Assembly (NCBI GenBank): GCA_947462335.1
Contig: OX381708.1
Span: forward strand, 39,125,377-39,189,376
Length of the DNA: 64,000 bases
Source of the DNA: Harmothoe impar
Taxonomy: Eukaryota > Annelida > Polychaeta > Phyllodocida > Polynoidae
Direction: 5' to 3'
Under the pieces are notes generated by a model. That model made no database searches and was not told the origin of the DNA. It saw only the letters and a list, made by a program, of their open reading frames with translations. Shown in pieces: positions 11,695-22,631 of this stretch (the stretch's first letter is position 1; every line of letters begins with the position of its first letter). The translations under genes and the position numbers were made by a program.

Positions 11695-11989
11695 AATTTT
11701 TTTAACGACGGGGGGGGGGGGGGGGGGGGGGGGGAAGGTCACGGGGTCAACATTTTTTACCCCCCTCCTCCCTACGAGTCTAAAATCGGCGCGCGCGCGC
11801 GCCCTTTGAAGCATAGTAATGCGCGAGCTTTTTGTCTCAAAACAGGTTAATTATTTTTACCCCCCCCCCCCCCACCTCCAAGAGGGGTCCAATTGTTTTA
11901 CACCGCCCCCGGGTCAAGGGGTCCAAAGTATTTTGACCCCCCCCCCCCCCCCAACCCACACCCCTGTTGTTAAAAAATGATCACTCCCT
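11695..11989. mobile_element. MITE with GGGAGTGATAATTTTTTTAA termini
   Basis: The left end GGGAGTGATAATTTTTTTAA and the right end TTAAAAAATGATCACTCCC form terminal inverted repeats of about 20 bp. The interior is long G or C runs and a (GC)n stretch. A second family member lies at 39954-40161. Confidence 0.75.
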
Positions 11990-11995
11990 TGTCCA

Positions 11996-12410
11996 TTCAT
12001 ACCCATTATTACCAATTCAATTCAATTAGTTTTATTCACAACCTCATTGGAGGTAAATGAATGAAGGAAAGAGATCAGATTTAGCTGATAGTTAGGACTC
12101 TACAAAGAATATGTAGAGTATCATGTCATATGAAAATATATGCAAGTGTCTAACTAGCTAACTAATAAGTATGACATTTGCATACAGATATAGTGGATGG
12201 ATATTCAATCTTTTACAACTGGTCATTCGCTAACTGGTGGCATGATGACCAGCTGTCAGCACCAATAAGCACAATTTATATCCAGGCAAAAAAGACAACT
12301 TCAATGTCACAAACATGAAAGGATACGAAAAAAGCCATTGGATGCGAGAAAGCCTCCCCAAGATCGTCCACCCTGATACCCTTGTCCCTTGTCCATAAAG
12401 GTTAAAACAG
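11996..12410. other. gene-free stretch
   Basis: Begins with an AATTCAATTCAATT run followed by TTTTATTCACAACC, which resembles the 3' end of a degraded retroposon on the minus strand, but there is not enough to classify it. Nothing else is seen. Confidence 0.3.
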
Positions 12411-12415
12411 GTTCT

Positions 12416-12537
12416 TGGGGGCCATTCAAATATTACACAATTTTGGCCACTTTTTGACCTCCCCCCTTGTAGTTGTAACACATTGTAACAAAATGCCAGA
12501 CCCCCCTCCATATTTATGTAATGTTCACAGGCCCGTA
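12416..12537. mobile_element. short MITE, GGGGCCATTCAAATATTAC family, copy 1
   Basis: The left end GGGGCCATTCAAATATTACA and a looser right end (TTATGTAATGTTCACAGGCC) bracket C-rich DNA containing TGTAACACATTGTAACAAA. The same interior and terminal phrases recur near 13405-13531. Confidence 0.55.
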
Positions 12538-13054
12538 CCCGGGGGGCCCGTACCCCCCCCCCCCCCAAATCATTTAGTAAAATGTATTAGATCTACAAGC
12601 AGGCTATGTTGGGCAGCAGTCCATTGTGTATCACTTTGTGTATCACTCTTTCTTATTTCTCAACCTTTAAAATTCTTTTATTTCAATGAAACTTCACAAG
12701 TGGCTCCTAGGTAAATGGCAGGTCGGGGTGCGGGTTGTGCAAGGGTTTTAAATTTCAAACCCAGGTGCAATTTAGATCTATATATACGATTCCCTCAAAG
12801 GTGTAAGTTATTCTCGGAATGCAGGTTATTACACACAGTAATATATAACCTGTACTTTCAAGAGTTTTTTAGGATTATACTACAGTCCGTGGATCTGCGG
12901 AATTTCTACAGATCTACAGAATTTCTCTATTTTTCTTTCCCACAGGACCATTCCTGGGATCCATCTAGATCCATGAAGAAAATGATCAAGGGTTTATAAT
13001 GGGTGGGGTATACTCTTTTTCTTATGCTAATTCCTGCGAAAATGACACCCCTTA

Positions 13055-13283
13055 AACCCTCAAGGATGGCATATTGCTAAAAGATGACATTTGTTGTATG
13101 ATGCACCAAAGCAGCGCCAGCGAGGCACCCGTGGCCTTGGTGCATCATGCCAACCCTTCGGGAGTGTATCAACCCTGTGAGTATATGCATGATGCATGAA
13201 TGAAGCTCTGGCGTAACTCGCCGGGGCTGCATTCATGCATCATGACGACCAATAGCATTATGCATTAAAGCTCTTTGAAGGGT
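13055..13283. mobile_element. palindromic MITE, ACCCT..AAGGACGGCAT family, copy 1
   Basis: The termini AACCCTCAAGGATGGCATAT and TTGAAGGGTT are inverted. The interior holds GGTGCATCATGCC and GCATTCATGCATCATGACGA, also inverted relative to each other. Four relatives occur at about 39533, 44690, 45924 and 50375, so this is a dispersed family. Confidence 0.75.
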
Positions 13284-13404
13284 TAGAAATATCTTTAAAG
13301 AATACAAAAACCTCAGGCCTCCTGATTTTCAATCCTGCTGGGCCTAACGGATGAGGACCTGGCTTTTAGATTGGTAGTTTCCCCAAAATAAGGTACCCAT
13401 TTTT

Positions 13405-13531
13405 GGATATTTTTTGAAGATTGTTATGTAACACTTGGCTAGACCCCCCCCCCCCTCCCCCTGTAACACATTGTAACAAACTTCATGACCCCCCCCCCTA
13501 TGCTGTTACGTAATATTTGAATGGCCCCTTG
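13405..13531. mobile_element. short MITE, GGGGCCATTCAAATATTAC family, copy 2
   Basis: In opposite orientation to the copy at 12416. It ends TTACGTAATATTTGAATGGC at 13531 and shares CTGTAACACATTGTAACAAA with that copy. Its other end lies in TTATGTAACACTTGGC near 13423. Confidence 0.55.
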
Positions 13532-13857
13532 GGTGTAGAAATCTACATGATCATTGGTTGACACAATGACAATCAATAGAAAATTGACCCTTCTGTCCGT
13601 GGCTCTCAAACAGCCCAGGCTCCATCTGAGAGTTACAGCCGTAACTACGTGCACCATTAATGTCTGTCACCTCTACCATAATGCCTCTAATTAGACTAGA
13701 CTAATTAGTTATGTAGCGTTCGCCATCTGCCCTGCCAGAGCCAGAGCCATTTTCTCTCCACCTGATGTTTGGTAGTCAGAATACGGATACAGAAAAGAGC
13801 GAACTCGTGTTTGCCTATGAATAGCTACATGTAGTGATTGGGAGGTAGATGGGGGGT

Positions 13858-14166
13858 TCCCTATGTCGCATGTGGATCTTAAGAAAGGCCATGTCACATG
13901 TCACTAAGGAAAATTCCATGTCACTAGTGTCACTAAGGAAAATACTCTAATAATTTAGGGGTAGTGAGACAGTTATAAATGGGGGTATTGGGGCCGCAGG
14001 CCCCCAGAAAATTTAGGAATTTGAAAACCCACAGGGTCCACATTATTTAAAAAGGGTTTGGCAGCCTACTTCACTCTATATGAGATTCTTTTTTCATGTC
14101 ACTAAGCCCCAAGCCAGATGTCGATTTTAAGAAATGTCCATGTCGCCATGTCGATTTTAGGGGTCT
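13858..14166 (+). repeat. CATGTCG-rich repeat fragments
   Basis: Partial plus-oriented units near 13858-13950 and 14095-14166 carry the same phrases as the cluster at 6784-8255 (ATGTCGATTTTAAGAAATG, CATGTCACTAAG). Confidence 0.7.
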
Positions 14167-14564
14167 ATACCCATAGTAATGGAGAGTGAGACACCTGCGG
14201 GATAACGTGCTGTTGATTGACCTTGGGCCTTCCATGTCAATGCCAGGAGGCACTGAAAGGTATTTCAATACACTGGTTTACACCCGCAGATCTTACTGCA
14301 CGTCCAGTAACAGTCTGAGTGCAGTCGGGACAGGTACTCAGCTCTATATATAGGGGCGCTAGGCCTTTAAGCTCGTTTTTCTCAAGAGGCCAGACTAGAC
14401 CCCATATATTATACCTATATTGCGATCTTCATAACTGGCGCGGGGGGTTTAATATAGGGGCGCAGGGGGTTTAATATTGGCTGCCCATGCATGTCAATGC
14501 CAGGAGGCACTGAAAGGTATTTCCAATGCACTGATTTAAGCTCGTTTCTAGGGTAGGTAATGGG

Positions 14565-14929
14565 GGTAGATGCCCGGGGGGGGGGGGGGGGGGCACTTAG
14601 TATATTTTGCATAGGCCTACACATGTGTGAGGCTGGGAAGGCTACTTTTTCTACAAAATCGCAAGGGTCCGCTTTTCCAGGAAAAAAATCGCCCTAACAA
14701 GGGTCAACTGAAACCTAGGCACTTTTGACCGAAGATGCTCTAACAAGGGTAACTTTTTGACTATTTTATCGTTTTTTTACCGAAACCTAGGCACTTTTGA
14801 CCGAAAATGCCCTAACAAGGGTAACTTTTTGGCATCAAAATCGCCCTAACAAGGGTAAGGGTTGTCAGAGGTCCAGCCGCACACCCCTCTCAAAAAAATT
14901 CAAGTGCCCCCCCCCCCCGGGGGTAGATG
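14565..14929. mobile_element. 349 bp relative of the 2.2 kb element, 8 bp target duplication
   Basis: The element spans 14573-14921, begins CCCGGGGG..CACTT and ends AAGTGCCCC..CCCGGG, with GGTAGATG duplicated on both sides (14565-14572 and 14922-14929). It shares with the element at 8315-10520 the subterminal GTGTGAGGCTGGGAAGG and CCAGCCGCACACC blocks. Its internal repeats contain CACTTTTGACCGAAAATGCC followed by CTAACAAGGGT. Confidence 0.82.
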
Positions 14930-15155
14930 GCTAAAATCGACATGGCGACATGGCCATTTCTTAAAATCGACATGCGACATGGAGCTTAGTGACATGAGGG
15001 AAAATTTTAGTGACATGCCATGGGGTATTTCTTAAAATCGACATGGGACATGGCAGGTCCTAAGGGGCGACATGGGACATGGGAATTTTAAGTGATATGA
15101 CATGGCCATTTCTTAAATTCGACATGCGACATGGGGGGCCCCCCATCTAGACCCC
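14930..15155 (-). repeat. CATGTCG-rich repeat unit
   Basis: A nearly complete minus-oriented unit of about 225 bp, from CTAAAATCGACATGGCGAC to CCCCCCATCTAGACCCCC. It begins immediately beside the 349 bp TIR element. Confidence 0.75.
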
Positions 15156-15238
15156 CTAGGTAGGTCTTTTTATTATTATTGATATTGTCAGGAATTAGTG
15201 GCGAATTTTAGTATCAACTCGCGGGTCATCTGTGTCCC

Positions 15239-15408
15239 GTTTCTCCACAAATTTGCGGAGCTCCACAAATATATACAGATGTCCGCAAATATATACGGAG
15301 GTCCGTAGTTGTATGCTTAAGTACCAAAAAGACATAATTTGCGGAGCTCCATAAATATATTTGCGGACATCCGCAAATTTGCGGACGACCGCAAATTTGT
15401 GGAGAAAC
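15239..15408. mobile_element. 170 bp MITE with GTTTCTCCACAAATTTGCGG termini
   Basis: The termini GTTTCTCCACAAATTTGCGG and CCGCAAATTTGTGGAGAAAC are perfect or near-perfect inverted repeats. The interior repeats GCGGAGCTCC and GTCCGCAAAT motifs in both orientations. Confidence 0.8.
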
Positions 15409-15507
15409 AGCATAGATGAATCACTTGATTCTTCAAGGAATATCAAGGAATTGGTGAATATATTTAGATTAAAAAAAAACAATTTCCTGAGGTCAGACAA
15501 TCATCTA

Positions 15508-15654
15508 CCCAGTAAACAAAGAACGTTATACAATATTTTATAATGCTATATAACGTTATATAACGTTTCTCTAATGCTCCTTAATATGGCATAACGTTAT
15601 ATAAAGTTTTAAAACGTTATTTTGACGTAAAATAACGTTTTTCTGTTAGCTGGG
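15508..15654. mobile_element. AACGTT-rich MITE with CCCAGT(A/G)AACA termini, short copy
   Basis: 147 bp from CCCAGTAAACAAAGAACG to CGTTTTTCTGTTAGCTGGG. The interior is repeated TATAACGTTATATAACG. It shares terminal sequence and the AACGTT theme with the 1.57 kb element at 55539-57105. Confidence 0.7.
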
Positions 15655-15934
15655 TCGGCTATTGAAGTCAGTAGGAACTTGTTCAGTCCAGTCCCGATCG
15701 GAATCAGTTGATCTAAACTCCCGACGACCGATGATGCCAGGTCGCCTGCACCGAATTAGCACCAGATTATTATCAACTCTGTGGTTGTTCTAGACACCTG
15801 ATCAATACCATGGGAAGGGGCTCACATGGGCTGGGGCTCACTACTCCTCGAGGCTGCAGGGTAAAGTTCAGACAACTTTACCATATTATAAACTGACAGA
15901 GCAAATGTAGTTTTATAGGATTAGACCATATAAA

Positions 15935-16330
15935 AAAAAGAGTAGTCCAGGTGCCAAAGTCCCTTTTCTAGCCTAAATATACCGGTATCATGGGTTCTGT
16001 TCAGATAGTCCAGGTGCCAAAGTCCCTTTTCTAGCCTAAATATATATTCGGTTCTGTCCAGATAGTCCAGGTGCCAAAGTCCTTCTTTTAGCCTAGCCAC
16101 AATGTATTTCATTAATTCTGGGAGGGCCCAAAGATTGTAGTTTTATAGGATGCTAAATTAAAAGAAAAGAGTAGTCCATGTGCCACAGTCCATTTCTAGC
16201 CCCAACACTACATATTTTATTAAATCTTTAGATGCACATTTAACCATTGTTATTCAAAGTATAATATAGGATATATATTGGGGGGTTCTGTCCAGATAGT
16301 CCAGGTGCCAAAGTCTCTTTTTTACACAAT
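15935..16330. repeat. minisatellite of about 70 bp units
   Basis: Three close copies of AGTCCAGGTGCCAAAGTCCC followed by TTTTCTAGCCTAAATAT lie within 15935-16100, and two diverged ones follow up to about 16330, separated by GGTTCTGTCCAGAT. A minus-strand open frame across it (repeating RLEKGLWHLDY) is a product of the repeat. Confidence 0.75.
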
Positions 16331-16359
16331 GTATTTTATTAATTCTGGCCAAACAAGGG

Positions 16360-17380
16360 GTCGGATAGCTAAAAATTGAGTAAGCGAGGCCAAACGGGGT
16401 GTCAGGTAGCTAAAAATGGGGTTGGGTGGGAGGGGCCCAAAAAGGGGTCACATAGCTAAAAATGGGGCATTCTATTCAGCACTTAATTACATCAACAAGG
16501 CCAGCGCAATCTGCAGTGTTACACCAGGAAATAGTAGACTCTGTTGGTAAGATCAGCAATGAAAGACTTTCAGGCAGCAGGCAACTCAGTGCTGCAACCT
16601 GATGTCCTTTTTCAACACTAAACTACCAAAGCCCACCAGAATATAAGTAGTAGTGGAGATTGGAGTCTTGTGTTGCACATATTAAGAATCTCTTGCCAAA
16701 ATAAAGGCAGATTATAATAGGGAAAAGGTTATGCAATCTTCTGAGATACAATGAAGAAAATGTAGGTTTGAGTGTGCCAAGTTTGAGTGTGCCAAGCTTT
16801 AATGGCTGCCAAAACTAGGTCATTTTAGTGAATTGTCCAACTTTAGCCACCAGTGGTGCCACCTGTGAGCTGTTTCAAGGAACAAGTACCATACCTTGAC
16901 AAGCCCCACATCTATCTTAGTTCCTAGCCTCAAGATTAGGCTGCTAGGGGTACAATTCTAATTTTGATTATTTAAAGTTTTGTTATTTTCCACCGATTTA
17001 TATCCTATTTCTGAGCCTCTTTGTATCAAGACATAACACAAGGGGTATGGTTTGATAATTTTTTCCTGACCTGTAGAGTTTCTCCACGGCAGTCCTTTGA
17101 AAAAGGCTAGAATTTAGGTTTTTCTTACCAGAGCGGACACCCTGCCCCGACTGAGTGAGCCAAAACATGGAAACTATGTGGAATTTTGATTAGACATTTT
17201 TGGGGGACAATATGGATACATAGGGCAATTAGCAAAATAATTAACATGGAAATTAGAGATGGTCATCCGGGAAGATCTTCAGATTTTGTTGAGTTGAGAC
17301 GGAATCAGCCTACATTCTTTGGGGTCTATCTAATAGGGGGGATAGGTAGGGGGATAGGTAACAGTTAATTTACTCATATC
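16360..17380. other. gene-free stretch
   Basis: Contains three short diverged repeats of GG(T/C)AGCTAAAAATGGGG type near 16370-16465. Otherwise I find nothing coding or structured. Confidence 0.35.
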
Positions 17381-17389
17381 GATATTTAT

Positions 17390-17615
17390 GGCTATGTCTC
17401 ACAAAATCAGGCCAATGTGATGAGGATATAAATGGGCTACTAATTACTAATTTAAAGTGTTATAACATTCATTAACCTTTTCAGCCAATTTTTATCTACA
17501 TCTGCCCTAAATTCAATTTTCAGTTTCAATTCAGGCTCGGTCAAAGATTGCACCCGGTCAAAGATGGCACCTGGTCACAGACTATCACACTGGCCTGATT
17601 TCGTGAGACACAGCC
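17390..17615. mobile_element. 226 bp MITE with 35 bp inverted termini
   Basis: The left end GGCTATGTCTCACAAAATCA and the right end TGATTTCGTGAGACACAGCC are inverted, and pairing continues through GGCCAATGTGAT / ATCACACTGGCC. TTAT flanks both sides, consistent with a short target duplication. Confidence 0.8.
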
Positions 17616-18398
17616 TTATACTCATTAGTGATGCTTTTTATTGTTGCTATGGGAAATGGTTTCCATGGCAACAAGTAAATGGTTCACCATTGCCCTGAAT
17701 GAAATAGTGGTGGCTCATTGGCTCCCCCTCGATCGTGGATCAATTCTACATTCAATACATTGCCTATTCCCCTCACATTACAATATATGACTACTCACTA
17801 CAAACCCCTTACTACTACTATTACCCCCCGCTCTCCACTCGCCTCTTTCTTCTCAACCCTCTACAATATCTATTCAATCAATACTTCATAAACATACGCA
17901 TTTTATTACCACACAATGTCTACCTAACAACATAATGTTCTACATCCATTTTATTGTTGTTTTTTTTTTGTTTTTTTTTATAAATTGTTTATTTGCAAAG
18001 TCAGCAGGTGATTTTCGTTTACAAATGTATTCATAGTTCATTTCTCAATTTCTCAACATTTGTACATGATAGTATAAATGACGTGTGTACAGGTGATTAT
18101 CACATATCAGAGAGTGAAATATAAAGTATATGTACAGAATATGCATGGAAAGGAAGAAAAAATAATAAATTGGTGTCTGCAATAGTTACACATATCTCTT
18201 TTCTGTCTTCATAACATGATTCGGCCTTGAGTGTTTGTTCATCTCAACTCGTGTCCTCTTCTGAGAGGGGTATTTTAGCTTTCTCACTGAGTAAGCAGTT
18301 ACTTTCTCACTGAGTAAGTATATCATACACGCGTAGTAGCTCTCTCTCTGAGTGAGCTGATTTGGCATCTAGGCTTTCTCTCTGAGTAAGCCACAACT

Positions 18399-19425
18399 TT
18401 AGTTTACATTTTGAATGTTTCTTTGTAACAACCTTTCTCTCTCTTTATAGTACTTTGCCCTTTTTCCTTTAGTCTTTGTACCGTACAGGGATTTTATTTT
18501 CGTTTTGAACAGCTCTTTTTTTTCTATTTTCTGGACCTCCGGGGGTAGCTTGTCCCATAGAAGGGTACCTCTGTATAGCGGTGATTTGCGGTACATTGCA
18601 GTTCTCGGACGCTTACATGGAAAAATAAATTTGCCGTCAGATCTTGTGCTTCTAGCTTTTGTCACAGGTGTAATCTTTTTTGATTTTTTGTACATCATGG
18701 TAACAAGTAATTCATCCCTCCTTAATTTTAACATAGGTGCTTCAGCTCTATCATGGAGCCCTTGAATTGTCTCATCTCTTAATCTAGCTTTGAGGCATAT
18801 CCTCAGGGCTTGATTTTGCATAACCTGTAGTTTTTGTGAGGGGTCTCTTCTTGCTGAGTCTGCTAAGAAGCAGCAATAATCTAACAGGGGTAGAATTGTT
18901 TGTTTGTACACAGCTATCGCTGCTCTTTCTGTTATATATGACCTCAGTTTTGCAAGCTTAAATATTTTGTTTGATACTCTAGAGTTCGTCGCTGCTATGT
19001 ACTTGGTGAGTGATAGATCAGTGTCTAGTTCTACTCCCAGGTATGAATAATGATCCACCTCCGTTAACTTTTTACCATTTATGGTTAAGGCTAGGTCTGG
19101 GAGTGTACGCCTAGTTTGGTTGGAGGTAAACCACATAGATTGAGTTTTGCTTTCATTTACCGTCATGCTGTTTTCGTCACACCATACACCGATTGCATTT
19201 AGGTCTGTTTGTACATTTCTTACCGCTAGCCTAGCATTGGGGTGTGAGGCATAAATTACAATGTCATCAGCATACATCGCTATTTTGCTGAATCTTACAA
19301 TTTTTGCTAGGTCATTTATGAAGAAAATGAACAATAGGGGCCCTAACACTGACCCTTGAGGTACTCCAAACGATACATTTTTACTACTAGAAATGCCTGA
19401 TGATGTCTTAGTTTTTTGTTCATAT
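18399..19425 (-). pseudogene. C-terminal reverse transcriptase part, frameshifted
   Basis: Continues the RT domain in a different frame from the upstream part. It opens with KNVSFGVPQGSVLGPLL, then the MYADDIVIYA catalytic box, VNESKTQSMWF and YLGVELD, and a C-terminal region typical of the group (LLDYCCFLADS, RICLKARLRDETIQGLH). The stop is TAA at 18399. The frame shifts by one base near 19420. A sequencing error or a true mutation would look the same. Confidence 0.85.
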
Positions 19426-21303
19426 ATTCTCTAAGTAACTTTCTAACCAGCCTAGGAAGTCCCTGTGGAGACCTATTTTGCTTAATTTATTTAACAGAAT
19501 GCCGTGGTGTATGCCGTCAAATGCTTTGCGCATATCTATGAATGTGGATGCAGTAGATTGGTTCAGGTCTCTATATTTGAACAGATTATTTGTTAAGTCG
19601 AAAACAGCCTCTCCTGTACTTAGGTTTTGCCTGAAACCGTACTGATATTCCCCAAGTAAATTGTTTTTTTCTAGGAAAGCGGATAGGTATCTATGGGCTA
19701 GTTTTTCTTGGAGTTTGCCTACCACAGGTAAGATGCTGATAGGCCTGAGATTTGTTACTAGACTGGCATCCCCTTTTTTTTGTAAAGGGGTTACAGTTGC
19801 TTTGGCCCAAGCTTTGGGAAACGAGCTATTCTGGAATGATACATTGTACAAGTGTGTTAATTGCTCCTCCATACAACTGAGGGCATCCTTAAGTACCTTG
19901 CTGCTGATGTTTGACACTCCTGAGGGCTTATTGACATTAATTTCTTTGATTAACTTTGTTATGTCTGCAACTTTGAAGGAGATAGGGTCTTCATTACTAA
20001 CATACGTCTCTGTAGGTGGTACATACTCTGTCTTTTTTGGGTCAAGGCCACTTTTTACCTTGGACTGAAACAGTTCCTCCCCAACATTGGCGAAGAAATT
20101 ATTTGTGTAATCGGCCGTCTCTTTGTCCATGACAGGGTTACCAGTATTTTCGTCTATCAGATTAAAGTTACAGGCTTCCTCTCTTATTTTCAGTAATTTG
20201 TTTAACTCTTTCCAGAATTTGTTCGGATTATTTTTGTACTCTTCCAGCTTGTCTGTAACTTCATCAGACTTTGCCTGATTTACCATAACATTCACTCTGT
20301 TTTTCAGATTGGTTAATATCTGATAGTCTACCTGATTTTGGGACCTGTGGAAAGTTTTTAGGGCGTCTCTTTTTTGGAAGATTACATCCAGTATCTCATT
20401 ATTTAGCCATTCTTTACCAAAGTCTTTGAATGAGAATTCTTTAACAGGGCATACAGTGTCTAGATACTTTTCTATAATGCATATCATGTACTGCCACATC
20501 TCATCAGGGTCCGTCAGAGAGTAAAAGTTTTCCCAGTCACATTCAGTGATGCATTCATGCATGTCGTGGAATACATAATTCTTATATGATCGGCCTGTTG
20601 TTTTACGTAGTACATAGTTTTCTTTTGCTTTTTTCCTCACACAATAAACTGGTAAGTGATCACTGATCAGGTCTGGAAACACACCGGCCGCCATTACATG
20701 TGTGGAGTCAGTTATAATATTATCTATCACTGAACTACCTTTACCACTTAGTCTAGTGGGATCTTTAATGTATGGTGTCCAACCGAACGCCCTACATTTA
20801 GCATTAATTTTCTTGAAAGATGGGGAATTTGTTTTTCTGAAATCTATGTTAAAGTCTCCCATGATCCATACCTCTGTTGTGACTGTGTCACCAATTGTTT
20901 GTAAATGTTCACAGAAATCCTTCACTTTTGCACTTGGTGGCCTATATAGGGTACAGACTGTCATTTTCCTGTTACCTGGTTTATTAATATTTATGGCTAT
21001 ACATTCAACTGTTTCGTCTAATATTGTTAGCTCTTTGTTTAGGCTACAATATGGTGCTAAAGTATTTGATACGTAGCAGGCTAAACCTCCGCCTTTTTTT
21101 GTTGTCCTATCTAGCCTATAGCAGTAGTGGCCAGGCCAGTGAGACATTGAGTCATCGAATTTCTTATTAAACCATGTCTCTGTGAAGGATACAATATCCC
21201 ATTCATTTAACATATTAAATATTTGGTTCTTCTTGTTGAATAGACTTCTACAGTTAAGGTGAACAAAGCCGAGGCCTTTGACCGGTTTACCTAGTCCAGC
21301 CAT
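19420..21303 (-). CDS. retrotransposon endonuclease and N-terminal reverse transcriptase
   Basis: Read from the ATG at 21303 (MAGLGKPVKG), because a stop lies in frame just upstream of the longer open frame. Endonuclease motifs: HLNCRSL, the ETWF glutamate, MGDFNIDF, IDNIITDS and SDHLPVYC. The reverse transcriptase begins with NLRPISILPVVGKLQEKL, QYGFRQNLSTGEA and FIDMRKAFDGIHHGILLNKL. The frame closes after LESYLEN, in the middle of the RT domain, where related elements continue; the rest is in the next frame. Confidence 0.88.
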   Translation of the reverse strand: MAGLGKPVKGLGFVHLNCRSLFNKKNQIFNMLNEWDIVSFTETWFNKKFDDSMSHWPGHYCYRLDRTTKKGGGLACYVSNTLAPYCSLNKELTILDETVECIAININKPGNRKMTVCTLYRPPSAKVKDFCEHLQTIGDTVTTEVWIMGDFNIDFRKTNSPSFKKINAKCRAFGWTPYIKDPTRLSGKGSSVIDNIITDSTHVMAAGVFPDLISDHLPVYCVRKKAKENYVLRKTTGRSYKNYVFHDMHECITECDWENFYSLTDPDEMWQYMICIIEKYLDTVCPVKEFSFKDFGKEWLNNEILDVIFQKRDALKTFHRSQNQVDYQILTNLKNRVNVMVNQAKSDEVTDKLEEYKNNPNKFWKELNKLLKIREEACNFNLIDENTGNPVMDKETADYTNNFFANVGEELFQSKVKSGLDPKKTEYVPPTETYVSNEDPISFKVADITKLIKEINVNKPSGVSNISSKVLKDALSCMEEQLTHLYNVSFQNSSFPKAWAKATVTPLQKKGDASLVTNLRPISILPVVGKLQEKLAHRYLSAFLEKNNLLGEYQYGFRQNLSTGEAVFDLTNNLFKYRDLNQSTASTFIDMRKAFDGIHHGILLNKLSKIGLHRDFLGWLESYLENI

Positions 21304-21360
21304 TTGGTTGGAGCAGTTGATGCTAGTGTTACAGTGTATACAAGTGCAGACAAAATACAA

Positions 21361-22630
21361 TTAACATATCTTACAGTGGATCCCTCCCCGACTTTGACGC
21401 AAGGAAAGGATGAAAAACTCATGCGGGTTGCCCAATGTAACATGGTAGGGGCACAGGCACGGGTCGTTATACTATAATACAAGTTCAGAGAGTGTATTTT
21501 AAGAAATACAGGACACATCAACGCGGGCAGGTTAATGTTCATGCTGTTTTTGTGTTTTTTGTTTGAGCGAACAGAATCTTTTAGTACTGAATAGTTTAAT
21601 CTACATAATAGGATGTTTTAGGCACATAATAGGGAAAGTTATGACACATATGACACACATTCTCACAGAGTATGTAGGTCGTATATTTTGTACCATTCTC
21701 ACTCATTACGTATACATATAATATTTATTTTCAAAATAATACAGCATTTTCTCCAGGCCATCCCCAGCTTGTAGGGTGACCGACGTTATTGGCATTGAGG
21801 TCACAGGGTCATGAGCAACAGGTAAGCTGCTCACTAAACATTAAGCTGCTCACCTGTGCATTACCTGTACATTGGTGCTCACAGGGGCAGGGAGTGGCAT
21901 ATCATCACAGCACACAGGTGGAACCTGGGTGGTCTAACGCATCTAGATACGAGCAACATCCATGTATGCAACAACTAAGACTCCTACGTTTTAGTGTTAT
22001 CAGGTAGCATATCGGGGGGTGGGGGGGGGGGCACAGGACTAGAAGAGAATTTAAAATGATTTATGAATCGAACCAACTCAGAGACTCGGAATGGTACTAC
22101 TACATTCATAGCACACCTTGGAAATTGCCAATAGCACCGTATTACGTGATACTACAGGTAAGCTCTGCAGGTAAGACTGAAGACAAACCATACACCATAG
22201 ATAGAGGCCTACAGTTAAAATGTATGGTCTGACATTTCTATCTGCACTCCTTCTACTCCTTCTACCCAGCAGACCCGGGTGTTCAGACAGATCAATGCTC
22301 GTATTCACTGTATATCATTGTAGACCTGACTCTGCATGTGTACATAGGGTGTGTCATTCCCCCACGCCTCCAGCATGTCTCCAGCCGGCATCAAATCAAT
22401 CACCATCTACCTACCCAGCTTTCAGAGCACACAGCACCGGGGCACAGCAGTAGGTGAATTGGGAGTATAAATGGCCCATAGATACTCATATGCAGCATTA
22501 CTCTTCACAGTGCTCTAATCTGTGTATATGGAATATTTCAATTCATATATAGGATCACACATTGACTAGACTAGGGCCATCTCTGTTGGCATTACCTGTG
22601 AATTGCGTGTGGAAAACCAGAGGCTCTGAC
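21361..22630. other. region upstream of the plus-strand gene, no gene seen
   Basis: Between the retrotransposon and the ATG at 22632 I find no exon or repeat family beyond G runs near 22015. A promoter for the plus-strand gene presumably lies in the right-hand part, but no core element can be assigned. Confidence 0.35.
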
Positions 22631-22631
22631 A

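Larger units (their letters stand above)
17950..21303 (-). mobile_element. non-LTR retrotransposon (CR1/L2/jockey-like), one frameshift, no ORF1
   Basis: A minus-strand element encoding an APE-type endonuclease and a reverse transcriptase. Its 3' UTR has repeats of CTTTCTCACTGAGTAAG (about 18257-18395) and ends in an A-rich tail (T-rich on plus, about 17955-17990). ORF1 is not seen upstream, so the copy is probably 5'-truncated. The coding sequence is intact apart from one frameshift near 19420, which implies a fairly recent insertion. Placement in the jockey/CR1/L2 group rests on domain order and motifs only. Confidence 0.9.

Noticed and set aside
15921..16112. Minus frame repeating RLEKGLWHLDY
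   Set aside because: Artefact of the 70 bp minisatellite.
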